A stretch of 64,000 bases of DNA from Echinococcus granulosus. Its lineage: Eukaryota > Platyhelminthes > Cestoda > Cyclophyllidea > Taeniidae. Location: the NCBI RefSeq assembly GCF_000524195.1, contig NW_020170544.1, forward strand, positions 99,114-163,113, given 5' to 3'. The notes under the pieces were generated by a model. That model searched no databases and was not told the DNA's origin. It saw only the letters and a list, made by a program, of their open reading frames with translations. The translations under genes and the position numbers were made by a program. Positions 48,417-62,086 of this stretch are shown here, one piece after another. Every line of letters begins with the position of its first letter. Position 1 is the first letter of the stretch.

Positions 48417-51400
48417 ATGGTGAGCAGTCTCCTCTTTAAGCCTTGATTATGCCTGGAGCTTCTTTCTTTTTGGTTGTTATACCGGTTTAAGGGTTCATTG
48501 GGAGTTTTGTCTTACTCATTGTACGCACATTAAGTTGTACATTTTGCGCAAGTGTTTTGTTTACTTTCTCTTTCAGCCATATGCTCATATATTCATACCT
48601 AAAGAGTTTTCTTAACTAGGGGAATTAACTCTTGCTTGGTGTGAAGGTTTATTATTCCTTTCATCGGATTTCGCTAAGTCAAATGTTTCGCTCGTCAAGA
48701 TGAACTTCTTTGGTAGTTTTACTAGTAGAGACTTCAAGAACTACTAATGGTTTTTGAAACTTGGCAAATGTTATGTTGTGTTTCTTAATTTGAGACTATC
48801 TGGATTTTTAAAGAAGCAATTTTTACTTACTAAAATGGTTTTATCTGGTTTAAGACAAGTTCCGTCCTAATTTCCTAATTTCCTGTCTGCTGATACGAGA
48901 GGTATGAAAGGTTTCTGTCTGTATAGCTATGGCGACTGAGCTGTCTAATAAGATTTCAAATATTCTAATTCCTCTATCTACTTTGCTCGTCTGAAATCTA
49001 CCAAAGGTACTTCAATCCACTATTCAACGTGGCACGATTGATACACAGGTTATTTGTCGTTTACGTCTTCGTGTTAAGTTTAATCTCTAAGAGTGCTTTT
49101 AGTTTTGCTATATTCCACTGCTCTTATTTCATAATATCGTTTCACATTTCAAGCCGTCAGTTCATTCGCCTCTCATTTTCCTGCTTTAAAGGAAAGTAAT
49201 TGAAAACAGAGCCTCATTAGGAACACGCTCAACCAGGCTTTTCACTAGCAATCACTTTAATTCCCCATTGGATCTAGAAAGTTATTTTTGACGGTTATCT
49301 GGTTTGCTTTTCTTCTTGTGACGAGCAGCACATTTTCCAATAAACTTGGATTCGCTTTTAACTCGAACTTTCTTAATTCTTCTTTAAGTGGTCTTTTGAA
49401 TGTCAATAGGGATTAAATTAACTCTCTCCGAAGTTAGTAACATGCACAATCGCGTAGAGGTCTTTGAAGACAGTTTTGGTAGTTTATTATATTATTTCTT
49501 ATTTTGGTTCCATTAGTTGTTAATGCGTCATCATAGTACTAGTGGATTTCTAGTCGCTATTCGCATCGTTTTTGCAATTTCCTTTTTGTGGGCTTTTCTT
49601 GTTTTTTTTTTCCGTTAGATTGCCAGGAATAATAAGCACGACTTGCTTATATCCTGTAATAATCGGGTTTTCATGTGTTTAAATTGTTTTGATGTTTGTT
49701 TTTGCTTTTTTTAATAATGTCTTTTTGACTTCTCCATTCACACGCTTGTCTAAGCAGACGAGCGTGAACGTGCAGGCGTCGGAGTTTGCTGCACGCTACG
49801 TGGACCCCGAGGGTGTGCCGATTGCAAATGCGGGGCAGGCACTGCTCGGCGCAGGATCAGCCTCTGCCTCGTCCTCCAACGCGCCCAAATTCGGCACCCT
49901 AATCCCCAATCGCATCTTCGTGGGCGGCATCCCCTCCAATGCAAGTGTTTTGCTTTCCTGCTCTTTTCTTGGTACTCCACAGACGGTCTCTTTTTATATC
50001 GTTGTTTCTCGCACAACAAAGTTCCGTCCTTAGTTCTCGTATATGTTCCATTTAAAATAGCACACTTTTCATCGATTTCTGAGATGCTCACTGGTTTAAA
50101 AACAACCAATCATCTGTCTTCTCATACCCAAAACGAAATTTTAATGACTAGCATTAGAGGCAGCTTTTACTGTATTCTTGGCAGGTCGTGAATGCCCGCA
50201 ATAGCTCCTTAAATGTGATTGTCCCTCCTCATTAACCGCGGCCTGGCTATGTCGGACTTCCAGGCGTAAAAAATTAGGTTACGGATTCTATGATTTTTTT
50301 TAAATGCTCCAACTTGGCTTTAAATTGAAGGCAAGGTAAATTGAACCATCATCACCACTATCGCTTGCTTAGTCATGAAAGTTAATATCCTGACACAATT
50401 GTCGCGTATTATGACCCTTTTACTGATCCAATGGCAACTTATTAGCAAAGTCAATTTTAACATTCAACAGCGTCCTAGATTACGACTGTGTAAGTTCTCT
50501 CCTTAGATTAACTTCTTCATGACATCATCATCTCTCCTTGCTTCACCCACTTTCACTATTTGTTCAGATAAATAATGAGTTCGCGGGGTCGGTGGTATAT
50601 AGCCGGTTTAGTTCTCTCCAAGTAAAAAAGCCATTAAACTCGTTTTCTAATGAGACGAAGTTTTGCCTGATTTTTTCTACGTTTTTGGGGTCATTCTCAG
50701 GACTGGTCTGCGGCGAATTGATTTTGCTGTTTGCCTAAAATGACAAAACAGCCCTCTTGAAGTCGCCACTCTCATTTCTAACCTTCCAGACTACCGAACA
50801 GGAGCTCAAGACGTACTTCTCCAGCTTTGGTCAGGTAAAGGACGTAAAGATCATCAACGACCGACTCGGCGTCTCGAAGGGGTACGAATATTGTGCACAT
50901 GTTGTGGGCATTATTTTGCCCTTCCTCTCTCATCATTCCTCTGTACCGACTTAGGAGCTACGGATTTGTCACATTCGAGAGTCAGGAAGTGGCCGAAAAG
51001 ATCATCAAAAACGAGTCAGAGACGCTCATCTTCAAGGACCGCAAGTTGAACATAGGCCATGCCATTCGCAAACAGGTGAGCTTCGCCTACCTTTGTACGT
51101 GTGCGTGCGAGCGTGTTGTCCTGGTGCGTCCTGCATGTCTACAGTATACGCTCCTCTCTCCCCTCCAAATTCATCTCCATTTCGTCTCACCGTTTTGAAT
51201 GCATCGTTCCTTCTTTGTGTTTTGGTTTGCAGCAGCTCTTCCCACGTCCAGGTATGTTGGTCGAGCCCGATTGTGCAGCATGTGTGCGTGCGTGAGAGTC
51301 CCAACTCGTTTTTGCGGTGCTGCGCATGGCTTCGCGCTTTGCTCACTTCTCCACACGCACATCCATCTCATTATCGTCATTTCTTGTTGTTTATTTGCTC

Positions 51401-54400
51401 AGTCGTTATGTCTTTGTTTCTTTGCTTTTCTGCGTGTCTTGTTTGCCCAAAAAACGGATCGTCTTCCTCATTTTTGTCTACTTCTCCCCACTATCGCCCT
51501 TCAACCATGTGTCGATTTCCTCGATTTCAGCTGACGTCCCACCAGCGCTATTTTTCCCCGGCGGAGCCGCAATTCCCTGCAGCTTTCAAAGTGGAATGCC
51601 AATCTTTCCGTTGACCGGACAAGACTACTCAGTACTTGCACAGGTGAGTTGGCTCAATTTTTCATGCAATTCGCTCTAAAGTCCTAACTACTTTTTCCAT
51701 CACAGAAACAATTGGTCACTTATGATTTCAAGCTAAATGTTTTCATGGTTTCGTATTCGAAATTGAAGTATTAGAGTCGAAGTTTAGGAGAAGCGCCCAG
51801 ACATCTCATAATTATTGTCTTAATGTGATTCTTTGATACTAAATTGCCATCGAAATTATTGCAAAATTCGTGACTTCATACTCTACGCTCGTTTCGGATT
51901 TCGGGGTTTGAAGATCTCTCAAAGGGTTTTCTAATAAGGGCTATGCTCTCTTTTATAAAATTAAGTTTCAACAGGTGAAACCCCATTTCAAATCCACTGA
52001 ATGGTCAATTAAACTGGTTTCAGCTCAAAGACGTTACGCCGAGTTTCTCGGAATGTTGGTACAAAGCGTGTATTTTGCTTCATTTCCACTAACAACTTGG
52101 TGGATTTTGTTTAGCGGATGATAACTCATAAACTAGACATCTGTATAAAACTTCGGTTATTATTTGCACTAAAGATTGTCATTTGCGTGGAAGGGGATCT
52201 TTGTAGCTCTCCAAAATACTTTAAATGTAGCGGTGTTTTAATTCATACGCACCGAAATTATTTGATAAGGAAATGTTGAGCCATTGCGAAAGTGAGAAGT
52301 GACAATCTGGCAGCTTTATTAATTTTAGTTTTTTTTTAAAAAAAGATTGCATTTAAATATTTTAAGGATTTTCGGAATGCATGATTATTTAAAAGTGTCA
52401 TGTTGCTTGGTACCTTGGCTTCCATTGTACTTTCTTGTCTGGGAAGTTTATACTTTAATCGTCCTTAAAAACTCATTTCTTTTGCAGCCAGGCTCGACGT
52501 ACCAGCAGATGCTCCTGCAGCAGGCCAACGGTGCAATGTATCTCTCACCGCAGCCAAACCAACAGGCAGCGGCAGCAGCAGCAGCGACGGCAGCCGCAGT
52601 GCAGTATTCAGCCCTTCAGTCGCATCTTGCCGCCCATCAAAATGCCGCAGCTGCCACCTTTGCCACACTCCAGCACCACCAACAGTACCAACAGGCCTCC
52701 CTCACCGGTACGCCATCTTCTCTGCCCTCCACGCCCCTTTCCCCATTTTTATGGAATTGTGCCTTTCTCACTTAAAATGATGATATTTATGAAAGGAGGT
52801 CTCTTTTCATCAAAATGTGGGATTGTAATTTGACTAGATAGTCAGTGGATGATTTAGGTTGTGAGGTTAGACATATTCCTTCACATCTGGCACTGAATCA
52901 CATGGATGTGAGTGATTGTGTGAATAGGGGCCTTCTGCTACCGAAAGCGCAAATGTCAAATAAGTGAAGCTATGATGTATTTCCCCAAACCGAGGAGTCT
53001 TACCAATGCAGACTTTTTTTGTCACCTAGAGATTCCTTTCCTTCGAATTTTCTCATAAGAAGATTTACCCAAAGGAACCTGTTCTGGATGCAGAGAATAC
53101 ATGAAACTATGTTCCGAAAATTCCAATTATAGAACAGATTGCAGTCACTAAGATATTTCGGGACAAGCTCATTTCCCTGATTCCACTTTCCTTGAAAAAT
53201 TGGTTCTAGTAAAACTAGTTCTGGGGTTAAATTTGTTGTTTTTCCCATTGCTACTGAGCCTTTGAAATCACTATTTATAAAAGTGTTAAAATGACTTAAA
53301 GGTAACGGATTCATATCTCAAAACCTAGAGTTGTATTCTTTAACTGACTCCATATATCCATATGACTTACATATCCCCTAAACCACATCTATTTCCCTCT
53401 CGCTTGAAGCTCCATTGGCAGCTGGGGGGCAGACTTCGCAAGCAGCGATGATGGCAGCGGCAGCAGCAGCAGTGGCGGCGGCCTCTCAGTGGTCTAACGC
53501 CGCCAACACGGCTGCGAATGGTCACAACTCATCTGGCACTACGTCAGCAGGTCTACCACCTCCACCACAGCTGACGCCGGCGCCCTCGGTGTCGGTAGGA
53601 CAGCATGCCCCTGCAACGCTGGGTGGCGCTGTAAGTGGTAACTGTAATGGCGTCCTTGACGTCACTCAATCACCGCAAGTGGCTGCGCTGGCAGCTGCTG
53701 TGGCCGCCCAACAACAGCTCGCTGCTGCTGCTGCCGCAGCCGCAGCTTGGAGGTGGTCCTCGCCTTCCGCCGCCGCTGCCGCTGCTGCTGCCTCGCAACA
53801 CAGCAGTGGTGGTAGTGGTGCTCTCCTCGCACCCTCTCCCTCGGCTCTTACAAATGGATCTGCTACAACGCCTACAGGACAGTCCGTGTCACAGACTGCA
53901 TCTCAACAGGTGAGTGGGGGTCTTTACGAGAGCCTCTTCTCGCGGTTTCTATACCAACATCATCAACAACAACAATCGGCTTTTGGATTGAGTGATGCTG
54001 CTTTGATGACTCCTACGGTGACTGCCGCTACTGTTGTTGGAGATTCCGGAGGGGAAGAGACGCGTTCAGCCAAACGACCCCGTCTCAAAACCGATGACTA
54101 GAACCAAAGCTTTCTCTCTTCCGATTTCCCATGTATTTCTAAACCCTGTTCTCCTCTCTATTCAAGTTCCCATCCCCTCTCTTACCCCCGTTAAAATTTG
54201 CGTGCATATGCCCGTGAAATGAGTGAAAAAGAGAGCATATCATCATTGGCGTTGCTATTATCGTTGTACCCATGTGCAAATCATCTGATCGCGCGTTTCT
54301 GTGTTTGGTTGATATAGATCCACTCTCACGATTTGCCACTACCACCACAACAACCACATCATCAACAGCAGCAGCTGGCTTTCCTGCCGAACACTACCAC

Positions 54401-55611
54401 GACAAGCGACTATAGCACTGACCACAGTGCCCATTCCTCGGGCCTCATGGAGTCGGTAGAGGTATGATAGTTGATCAAACTCGTCGTCCACACCACCAAT
54501 ACACGTATTCGAGTTTAAGTGTTTCTGCTGACGCTGCTACTGATTGTGCTGTAGCCCAGTTCGGTTCCTAGTTATTTTCCCATACATTACATTGCTTGTG
54601 GTACGAACAGCGTTTGCCAGTTATTTCTGGTTTTCGCTTTCAACTTTCCTCTTTCTTCGTCTTCATCGCCAAGTTCACGTTATTCCACCTTACTCTGTGG
54701 TGACTTTTCCGCTCTCCGTTCTTTCTTTCTCCCTTCGCTCCCATTGTCAATGTATCTATCTATACCTCTCTCTCTCTCTCATCCTTACAGCCAAGTATTT
54801 TTCATTGTGACGGCCTAATGAGTCCACCACAACAGCTGCAGCCGACGCTCCTGCCAACCGCGGTGTTCGCGCCGGCGATCTTCGAGGGCGGTATAGCGGC
54901 CACCTCGAGTCCCCTGCTAACTACCCATAGACACCTTGTTTCACCGTCTGCCAATAACAACCACAACAATACCAACACCACTATAACTGTCACTCCTACT
55001 GCCACCTCCACCAACGGCAACGGCAGCTGCACCAGCAATTGCGCAGGTCAGACCTCCTCCCAACAGGCTCCCCAAACTCCTCACCTTTATGGCACCCCCA
55101 CTCCCCAGGTAATTGTTCTCGTTCACCTTTTCCATCCACTTTGCATGGCAGCCGAACAAATAGTACAAAAGTAATGAGTAGGAGTAGCAAAACGGGAATT
55201 GGGGTGCCATAAAGACTGGAATGAGAGAGGGACGACCATCAACTTGTTGGGAGTTGTCTGATCCTTTAGGTCCATCTATTTGATGTGTATTCCATCTTTG
55301 TGGCACTCCGAAGGGGCTCTTTTGACAATCCTGAATTTTTGCCTTCCTGCGGCTTTCCCTTTTAGCCCATCATTCTTGATGTTTACTCTGGCGCCGGCGG
55401 TGGTATTCCACTGGCTCCGTTGAAGCAGACGTCCCTCTTATCCGCAGAGGGTCTCATGGTGGTTGAACACACGGGCGGCGCCTCTGGATTAAAGCAGAAT
55501 GGTGGTGGTGGAGGTGGCTGCGGAGCGGGGGGTCGTGGGGGCGCGGGATCCAGTCCCAAGAAGCTGACTGCTGCAAACGGTACCACTACCAACACTCGCG
55601 CCGCGATCTAG
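48417..55611 (+). CDS. boule: Boule/DAZ-family RNA-binding protein (copy B), long isoform
   Basis: Second copy of the germline RNA-binding protein gene, identical in all exons and splice sites to 23015-30209. Exons: 48417-48419, 49758-49940, 50790-50881, 50958-51075, 51233-51251, 51531-51643, 52488-52707, 53410-53909, 54318-54461, 54791-55108 and 55366-55611, for 651 residues. It has the same single RRM with RIFVGG and KGYGFVTF, and the same Ala/Gln/Asn/Gly-rich tail. It is a complete gene with promoter and 3' flank, so nothing in it marks it as a pseudogene. If the tandem duplication is an assembly error, this is the same locus counted twice. Confidence 0.86.
53410..54101 (+). CDS. boule: Alternative terminal exon of Boule, short isoform (copy B)
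   Basis: Same readthrough of the donor (at 53910) to TAG at 54099-54101 as in copy A. It gives the 479-residue form ending with the basic AKRPRLK cluster. Confidence 0.5.
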
Positions 55612-56846
55612 ACAGACTCGCGGGCAAGCACGCGCCCGTGTACGTACAAACGTACACGAACATACTTTTTGCATTCCACGGTCGCCCGCCTGACCCGCGT
55701 ACAATTTTACCTCCTCTTCCACCCCCACCTCACTCACACATGCATCCATCCACACAAACACATGCATACACGCACAAAATGCAGAATGTTTGCTACTACT
55801 GCACAAATACGGAAATGATGGAAATCTTGGGTATATTTATACACACATGCACACTTGCCAGCAGTGCATTCTTCCATCATTCTCTTTTCGTAATGTCCTT
55901 GTCACTAGCGCTTTTTACTACTACTACTACTACTGCTATTTCCCTTATTATACTCTCTCTACCTCTGCCTAGGTCTCACCTTTTGCCCTTCGTCTATCGG
56001 TCTGACTGCTTCCTTGTGTTGTGTGACTTGGTGTCGAGACGTCGTTGATAGCTTTCCCGTGCATCCGTACGAGCGAGCAAGAGCGCGATATTGATTTTTA
56101 TCGTCGCTAGGATTGTGTAGAAGGCGTTCCAGCTGTGCTCTCACTGCATGAGTCATTGTCCATTATCCAGTAAGGGCAAAGCAGCGAATGTTGGTCGTGC
56201 TGATGATTATGTTGGTGGTTTGTGCCAATTTGTACTTTTCAGTGTTTTTAACATAGTCGCCGTCCCCGAAACGGTTTTTTTCTTTTGCTTGCTCACTCGC
56301 TTTTGCGTTCTATTCGAGCCGGTGACAGTCAGTTCGTTGAGTGGAGCAAGTGCCTCTTAGTCTTGGTCCTCTATCAAACAGGTGAATTTGCCACAACTGC
56401 GTCCCTCCAGCGAAGGAAAAGCGCAAACATCTGCTGCCAATCGCATCATTTCCAAAAATCTGCAGTCTCGGAAACATGGTCGATTCTCACAATTTCGGTA
56501 GCATTTTCATGTTCACTTTTACACTTCGTCAAAGGGATCGGATCCAAAGTTGCGTTTTTGCTTAGTGACATTTTCACATAATAGTTTGACGGAGCTTCAA
56601 GTTGGCAGTCACGATACATTCCAGGAGTTGGGATCTTCGAAGTGAGGTAATGTGTAGTTGGAAGAGTCATTGGCGTTTCACAGGTTCCACGTTCATTTAT
56701 CGATGTGAGGGCATTGGTTTGCCATGGTTACGTGAAATTATCAGTGTCAACAATCATATTTGAATCACTGGGTGTCAGGCTTCCAATGGAGATGAAGAAT
56801 TCAAAAACTCATTAGTTGTAATTTGGCGTTATGTTAATGCAATAAA
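55612..56846 (+). other. Probable Boule 3' untranslated region (copy B)
   Basis: Same as 30210-31444. The candidate AATAAA is at 56841-56846. Confidence 0.35.
56446..56727 (-). pseudogene. CUB-domain-like fragment, antisense (copy B)
   Basis: Identical to the fragment at 31044-31325: the start of a CUB-like fold, three Cys in CUB spacing, then a stop before completion. Confidence 0.35.
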
Positions 56847-59102
56847 GCGTGCCGGTTAAGCCGTCTGATGTTACACAGAGAACTGGCTTGGTCTTGGGAC
56901 TTCAGGAGTTACTTGGACAAACCACACCTGTGTGAGCGGCAATCAGTGGTGTGTGTTCAATCGCTCTTTCTGTCGGGGAAGAGTGCGCCACAGCTAACAC
57001 GGTGGACACTTTCTCCGATGCTGCCACGTCCAATCAGGTCAAACCAAAGGAATTGCGGGAACATCTGACCAAGTGTTTTCGTCTGATGAACTTAAGGGAA
57101 ACTTCCCCGAATTTTTGCTTACCTTACCTGCTATGTAGGCGCACGACTGCTCTAGCCAATACCGATGACCACACTTCCCAACCATCGCATCAAAACAGCA
57201 CGAGTCAGCAATGAAGCCGACATCATGGCCGTGCTTGTATCACAGTAATTAGGCTATTAAAAGGATGTTACGTCAACTTTTGCATTTGGAAGGTGACCAC
57301 GCCAAACGCGCGGATTCCTTTATTCGCCGTTTCAATGCGCGCAGTGACATTTTGCCCATCCATCAGCCCACTTGGATAGGCAATTTCAGGCGACGCATTT
57401 GACGTTACTGCTGTGCGTGTGTGGGTGCTCAAGTGGGTATACATGAGCTGTAGCCGCCTTAAGTATCGGTAACTGGAGTCAATGAGTCAATCATCTGAGG
57501 TGTGACCTCTCCACCTTAACACTAATCGTACAGGCTTGTTTTTGGCCGGTTTTTGTTGACGTTGCCGCTCCTGCTACCTTGATTGTGTGCGGTTCACAGG
57601 TCTGACTAAGCCGCCCACCCGCACACACACACTCTCGCCTTCTCACTGACCAATCCGTGCTACCTTGGTGCCTGGGATCTTGTGTGCGCATGCAAGCGTG
57701 CCGTAGTGCTCTGAAACGAGGACGCCTCTACTTGCAGTGTTGGTTGGATCCTCGCCTAAAAAAATTCTGCCTAAATCCCACCTAGGCGTAGACACTCACT
57801 TCTTCCATTGATTTTCGATGCGTCGGCTGGGCTGCAGTGCATGAACCGCCTCCATCATGCGCCTAGGCCAACCACAATCCCGCCCTGTCCATCATTGGTC
57901 CAACAGAAAAACTGGGTCATTTTTTTCGACTTTTCCGTTAGAGTTCAGGTCGGTAAGATTGAATTAGCACCGAGCACTTCCAATTTGGCCATTGGAGCTT
58001 CATGATCCAGCGCGTACATCACGGCCTTACGTGAAAGAGCAGAGGTTCTCTGATGTATGATCACCGGTGCGAGCTTCGACACACGAAATCACTTAATTGG
58101 TGTGAAGCGACGTCAATGGCAGTCGACGCCAAGCGGTGCCTTGCGTTCAAAATATGCTTATTTAGAGGCGGAACCTTATGAATGGAGGCACTTCTGCACT
58201 GGGTAAACTTTAGTTTTTAATAACCAACGTACTTATAAATTTAAATTTACAACTATTGAAACCTTGCTTACTCTCTTTGGAAAAGGAAGGTGTAAGCTGA
58301 AGAAGCCAAAAAAAGGTCAGCAAAATTCTGTATTTTGAATTAGCAAACTTCTAACAACCCGACAACATGGAAATTGCTTTTGGCATAGAATTTGGTGGTG
58401 ATTAAGTGGTAGTTCCGTTGTAGTACGCTGCTTAACTCTCCGTTTCGGTAAAGGGGGCCACTGAGGCGCCTCGCCATTGTGCCTTCGCCGGGTGACCTGG
58501 GCTCGGGGCCATGTCAGTCGCCCCAGTACCTCCTGTGCAGCGAATATACCTATTAGACCCAAATGCTATATCTTCAGGAGAATCTCGAGGTTCTAAATCT
58601 CATTTTATATAATTCAAACAATCTAAGAATAAACACAAATCCAGTCTTTTCGAATCATGCTGGCAACTGTATAGGTTATTTAGTACTATTTGCACTATTA
58701 CAATGGTAGGTGCTATGGGCATCATTTTGACTAAAAATGCTGACACGAATTTCATCTTTTTGCAATTATTCATAAGGATTGTGGGTTCTTCAGTACAAAA
58801 GTCCACTAGGTATGCTCATACGATAAATAATGGAAAAGAAGGACCATTATGTACATTTTTCCGCTGTAGCCAAGCCATTTTTTCATTTTTGCCTACTAAC
58901 AATGACTGACAGAAATATTGGTTAGCAAAAACAGGGTTAGGAAAGGACGTTTAATAAATTTTGGAAGCAATAATTAAAAAAAAGAATCGGGAATAAATAA
59001 TACAGCAAACAAAAAAACCAACAAATTTACGCCCAAAGGTTGCCTTGAAAATTAATATTTGAGTAGTATGATGGCATTTTTTATTTCTCTGATGGTTTGC
59101 TC
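56847..59102. other. Boule-HSP10 intergenic region (copy B)
   Basis: Same content as 31445-33700, including the dispersed repeat at about 58398-58597. No gene recognised. Confidence 0.45.
58398..58597 (+). repeat. Dispersed short repeat, member A (copy B)
   Basis: Identical to 32996-33195. Confidence 0.6.
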
Positions 59103-59151
59103 TTTCGGATGATTTGTTTTAACCGACTGCTGCAAAGGTTGCCGTCCAGCA

Positions 59152-59159
59152 GAATTTTC
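59152..59159 (+). promoter_or_regulatory. Possible heat-shock element half-pair upstream of HSP10 (copy B)
   Basis: Same GAATTTTC as at 33750-33757. Confidence 0.2.
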
Positions 59160-59180
59160 CCTGTTCGTTGCACGTGCGTA

Positions 59181-59621
59181 ATGGTGGGTTGTGCTATGCT
59201 AGTAATTCCTGTCATTGCAGGCCGCCAAAGCATTCAAGAACTTTTTGCCTCTCTTTGATCGCGTTCTTGTGCAGCGCTTTGAGGCAACTTCTACCACTAA
59301 GGGTGGGATTATGCTTCCGGACAAGTCTAAGGGAAAAGTTTTGGAAGCAACTGTTGTCGCTGCTGGTCCAGGCCGTATTACTGAGGTTTGTCCAGGATTA
59401 TTTTTTCTCTATATTTAATCAATTTTCCATCTAGCACGGCAATACTGTACCCATCTGCGTTAAAGTTGGTGATAATGTTTTTCTCCCCGAATACGGTGGC
59501 ACTAAAGTCATCTTGGAAGAGAAGGTAGTACCTGGTTTTTTCATCTATCACTATTCCTCTATTTATTTAGGAGTACTATCTCTTCCGTGAGTCGGACATC
59601 TTGGCAAAAATACAAGAATAA
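59181..59621 (+). CDS. HSPE1: 10 kDa heat shock protein, mitochondrial co-chaperonin (copy B)
   Basis: Second copy of the HSP10 gene, identical to 33779-34219. Exons 59181-59183, 59221-59385, 59435-59524 and 59571-59621 encode 102 residues with the same mobile loop (GGIMLP) and C-terminal strand. It has all introns, so it is a genomic duplicate, not a processed copy. It is intact; its status depends on whether the tandem duplication is real. Confidence 0.93.
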
Positions 59622-60718
59622 GTTGTGTACAAACTATTACAAATGCGAGTTCCTGTAGTCAGCGTTGTAAATCTGCATTTTAGCAATCTACTTTCATACC
59701 GTTCGCCCTAATGTCTTTTTTAGTGGTTCCGCTGTAGAGGAGTATTTTCTTGATTTGATGGTGACTAATCCCTCCCGAACTCGTCTCGATGGCTGACTCT
59801 AGGTGTTCTTAGTTGACGTCGATTTTCTAGGGGTGGGGGTATTCGCGATGTCTTGTGGCTGGTGCCTCGAACGGCTGGCCGTTCTTTGGCTGGTTTGACT
59901 TTTTGAGGTCGCCTTTTTGACTCAAGTAGGATTCTCACAGAAACTTTGGGGTAGCTCCTTAGTTGGACGGCTTAAACTTAATAGCAATCAGGGTTGATTT
60001 GGACTGCCTCGTTCTGATCGCAGTCGGTGAAGCACGTTTGTGGGTGCGGCTACTTTGATTAGTTAGTTCATTCAGCTTGGGTTCGCCTCTCTAGGCGCTG
60101 AGCATAGTGCTTAGGCATGGTCGCTCTTCGGGTTAGCTTGTGGTGTCTTTTGCTGCTTGCCCAATTCCACGTCGTAGTGCCCCCCCATTCGCATTAGTCA
60201 CCACCTCGGGTTCTTACCTCACGTGACCCCGTATGCCACGTAGCGTTTTGCCGACTAGCCCTTTTATGTGAGCAGGTTTGGATTAAGGTCGTTCACCAGG
60301 GCAAAACTTTTCTGAAACTCTCTGTATTGTTATGCACTGCTTGTGCTGTGCAGGTATCAGCCAGCTAACCACTTTGCGTGTCGATTCATTCCGGAACTAG
60401 AATTATTCCGTTTTTTATCGTAATTTCTCAACATGTCTACTGCATGTCCTGACCAAAAGCAGCTAAAAATCTTGTGACGAATTGCATTTCCACAGATGCG
60501 AGTTGAGAAAGAACTGAAGGGAATAAAAGGTCCTCTTGATGAAAGTATGACGACGTATAAGTGATTACTGGGACCGAGAGTAGCAGAAGAATAGCAATCC
60601 TCACGAAGATGGCATGTCTCCGTCCATCCTGGCTCAGTCCATTACCCTGGATATTGGCATCGAATCCGTCCCCCCATTCCCTTGTTGATCGTCTGAAAAA
60701 TCAACCTAGGCAGCGCTT
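59622..60718. other. Region 3' of HSP10 (copy B)
   Basis: Same content as 34220-35316. No gene recognised. Confidence 0.35.
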
Positions 60719-61347
60719 TGCACCACTTAAACCATCAGCACAGCTATCCAGTACACGCATTCCGTGTAATATTCATCACATTCGCGGTAAAAGCTTAGAG
60801 CCAACGTGGGGGCATCTGTTTCATCAAAACAGGCAAGTACTAAGGTGCGTCTCGCCGTTGTCAACGCGCCATCCAAGCTCTGCATGGCGTCTATGGCGCC
60901 CAAGACTACGATAGGATCATGCGGAATAACTTGCACTGGCTGTATGAGGTGGGAGGGACACGGAAAGCTAATACAAGGATGATGCAATCATGGGCGCAGC
61001 ATCTGTTCAAGCAGACGTGGCTGTACGCACCTATCTACTTTCAATATGACCTTGTACCAGAAAGGCGTTTTAGCCGTGTCAGTGGACTGATTACCACGGA
61101 GAGGTTGGTGGCAATTCGAGAGGTGATGGAGAAGTGTGTGGAGGCATTGGCGAAGCCATTGAAGGCGGGTGAGATGCAGGAATGGGCATGTGGTTGTGCG
61201 AATTTTCTGGCAATAATGCATGAAAGTAGGGCGAATATGCCTAGAGATTGTGTGCAAGTGGCGCCTAGAAATGACAGTCAACCGATATCCGGTGAGCTAC
61301 TTATTATTGACATGAGTAGTACTTGATGCAGCTACTCCATGCCTAAT
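60719..61347 (+). pseudogene. Decayed inverted copy of EGF/TSR gene exon 1 (copy B)
   Basis: Identical to 35317-35945. In-frame stops are at 60796-60798 and 60841-60843. The sharing of both nonsense changes shows that the exon copy arose and decayed before the 25.4-kb unit was duplicated. Confidence 0.87.
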
Positions 61348-61738
61348 TCAGAAATGGCTTGTCTATTGCCTTCTTTCCTGCGTCACAGAGCTGTTTCCAC
61401 CACATTCATACTTTCTACCACTGCCATGCTACCAATCGAGCGTCCGCGCTGCATCTGACGACATTACGAAGTGTCCGAGTCATGAAAATACTTTATTGTG
61501 CCTGTACCAAAGAACTTGAAGACTAGTAGCGGAGCTACTTGCCACTGATGTTGAAGTCGAATCGTGGAAGATTGTATTAACAATATGTAAGCGGACTGGG
61601 GGAATGGTGGTTGAATGCTGTCATATTGTCAGACAGTGATCAGTTAGTCGGTCACAAGTCAACCATTCCGTGCCGCAAACACGAACGGTCTCCGTTTGCA
61701 CTTAGAACTGGAAGGGAGAGTAGCAATTCGACAGCTAA
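61348..61738. other. Non-coding stretch after the pseudogene (copy B)
   Basis: Same as 35946-36336. Nothing recognised. Confidence 0.4.
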
Positions 61739-62086
61739 TCCAAGTACTCATTTCAGTGCTGGTTTCTACAGCGTCAGTTTATTGCTCATTCCTCCGAGTT
61801 CGTCAAATTTGGGACAACCTTAACTGTAGGTGCTGAACACCTCGGTGCTTACCAATCCAGTGTAGCTTCAACGAGGAATGCGAAACCAGTTGATCCAACC
61901 ACCCTATCTCCAGCCGATCCTGCTATCACATCGTCAGAAGTCAGAGCAGTACCACCGAGTTTCGATTCAACCGTGGGAACACCACCACCAACTCCAACAC
62001 CGCAGGAAGTGTTCCTAGCTGATTCGAGGATGATTGTGTTTGCATTGAAGACTGCAAGCCTGTTCAATCTTTCGTCATGTATTTAG
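61739..62086 (+). CDS. Candidate Pro/Thr-rich exon, unrecognised (copy B)
   Basis: Identical to 36337-36684: an open frame with an acceptor-like start and a TAG end, no recognised domain. Confidence 0.25.
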   Translation, partial: SKYSFQCWFLQRQFIAHSSEFVKFGTTLTVGAEHLGAYQSSVASTRNAKPVDPTTLSPADPAITSSEVRAVPPSFDSTVGTPPPTPTPQEVFLADSRMIVFALKTASLFNLSSCI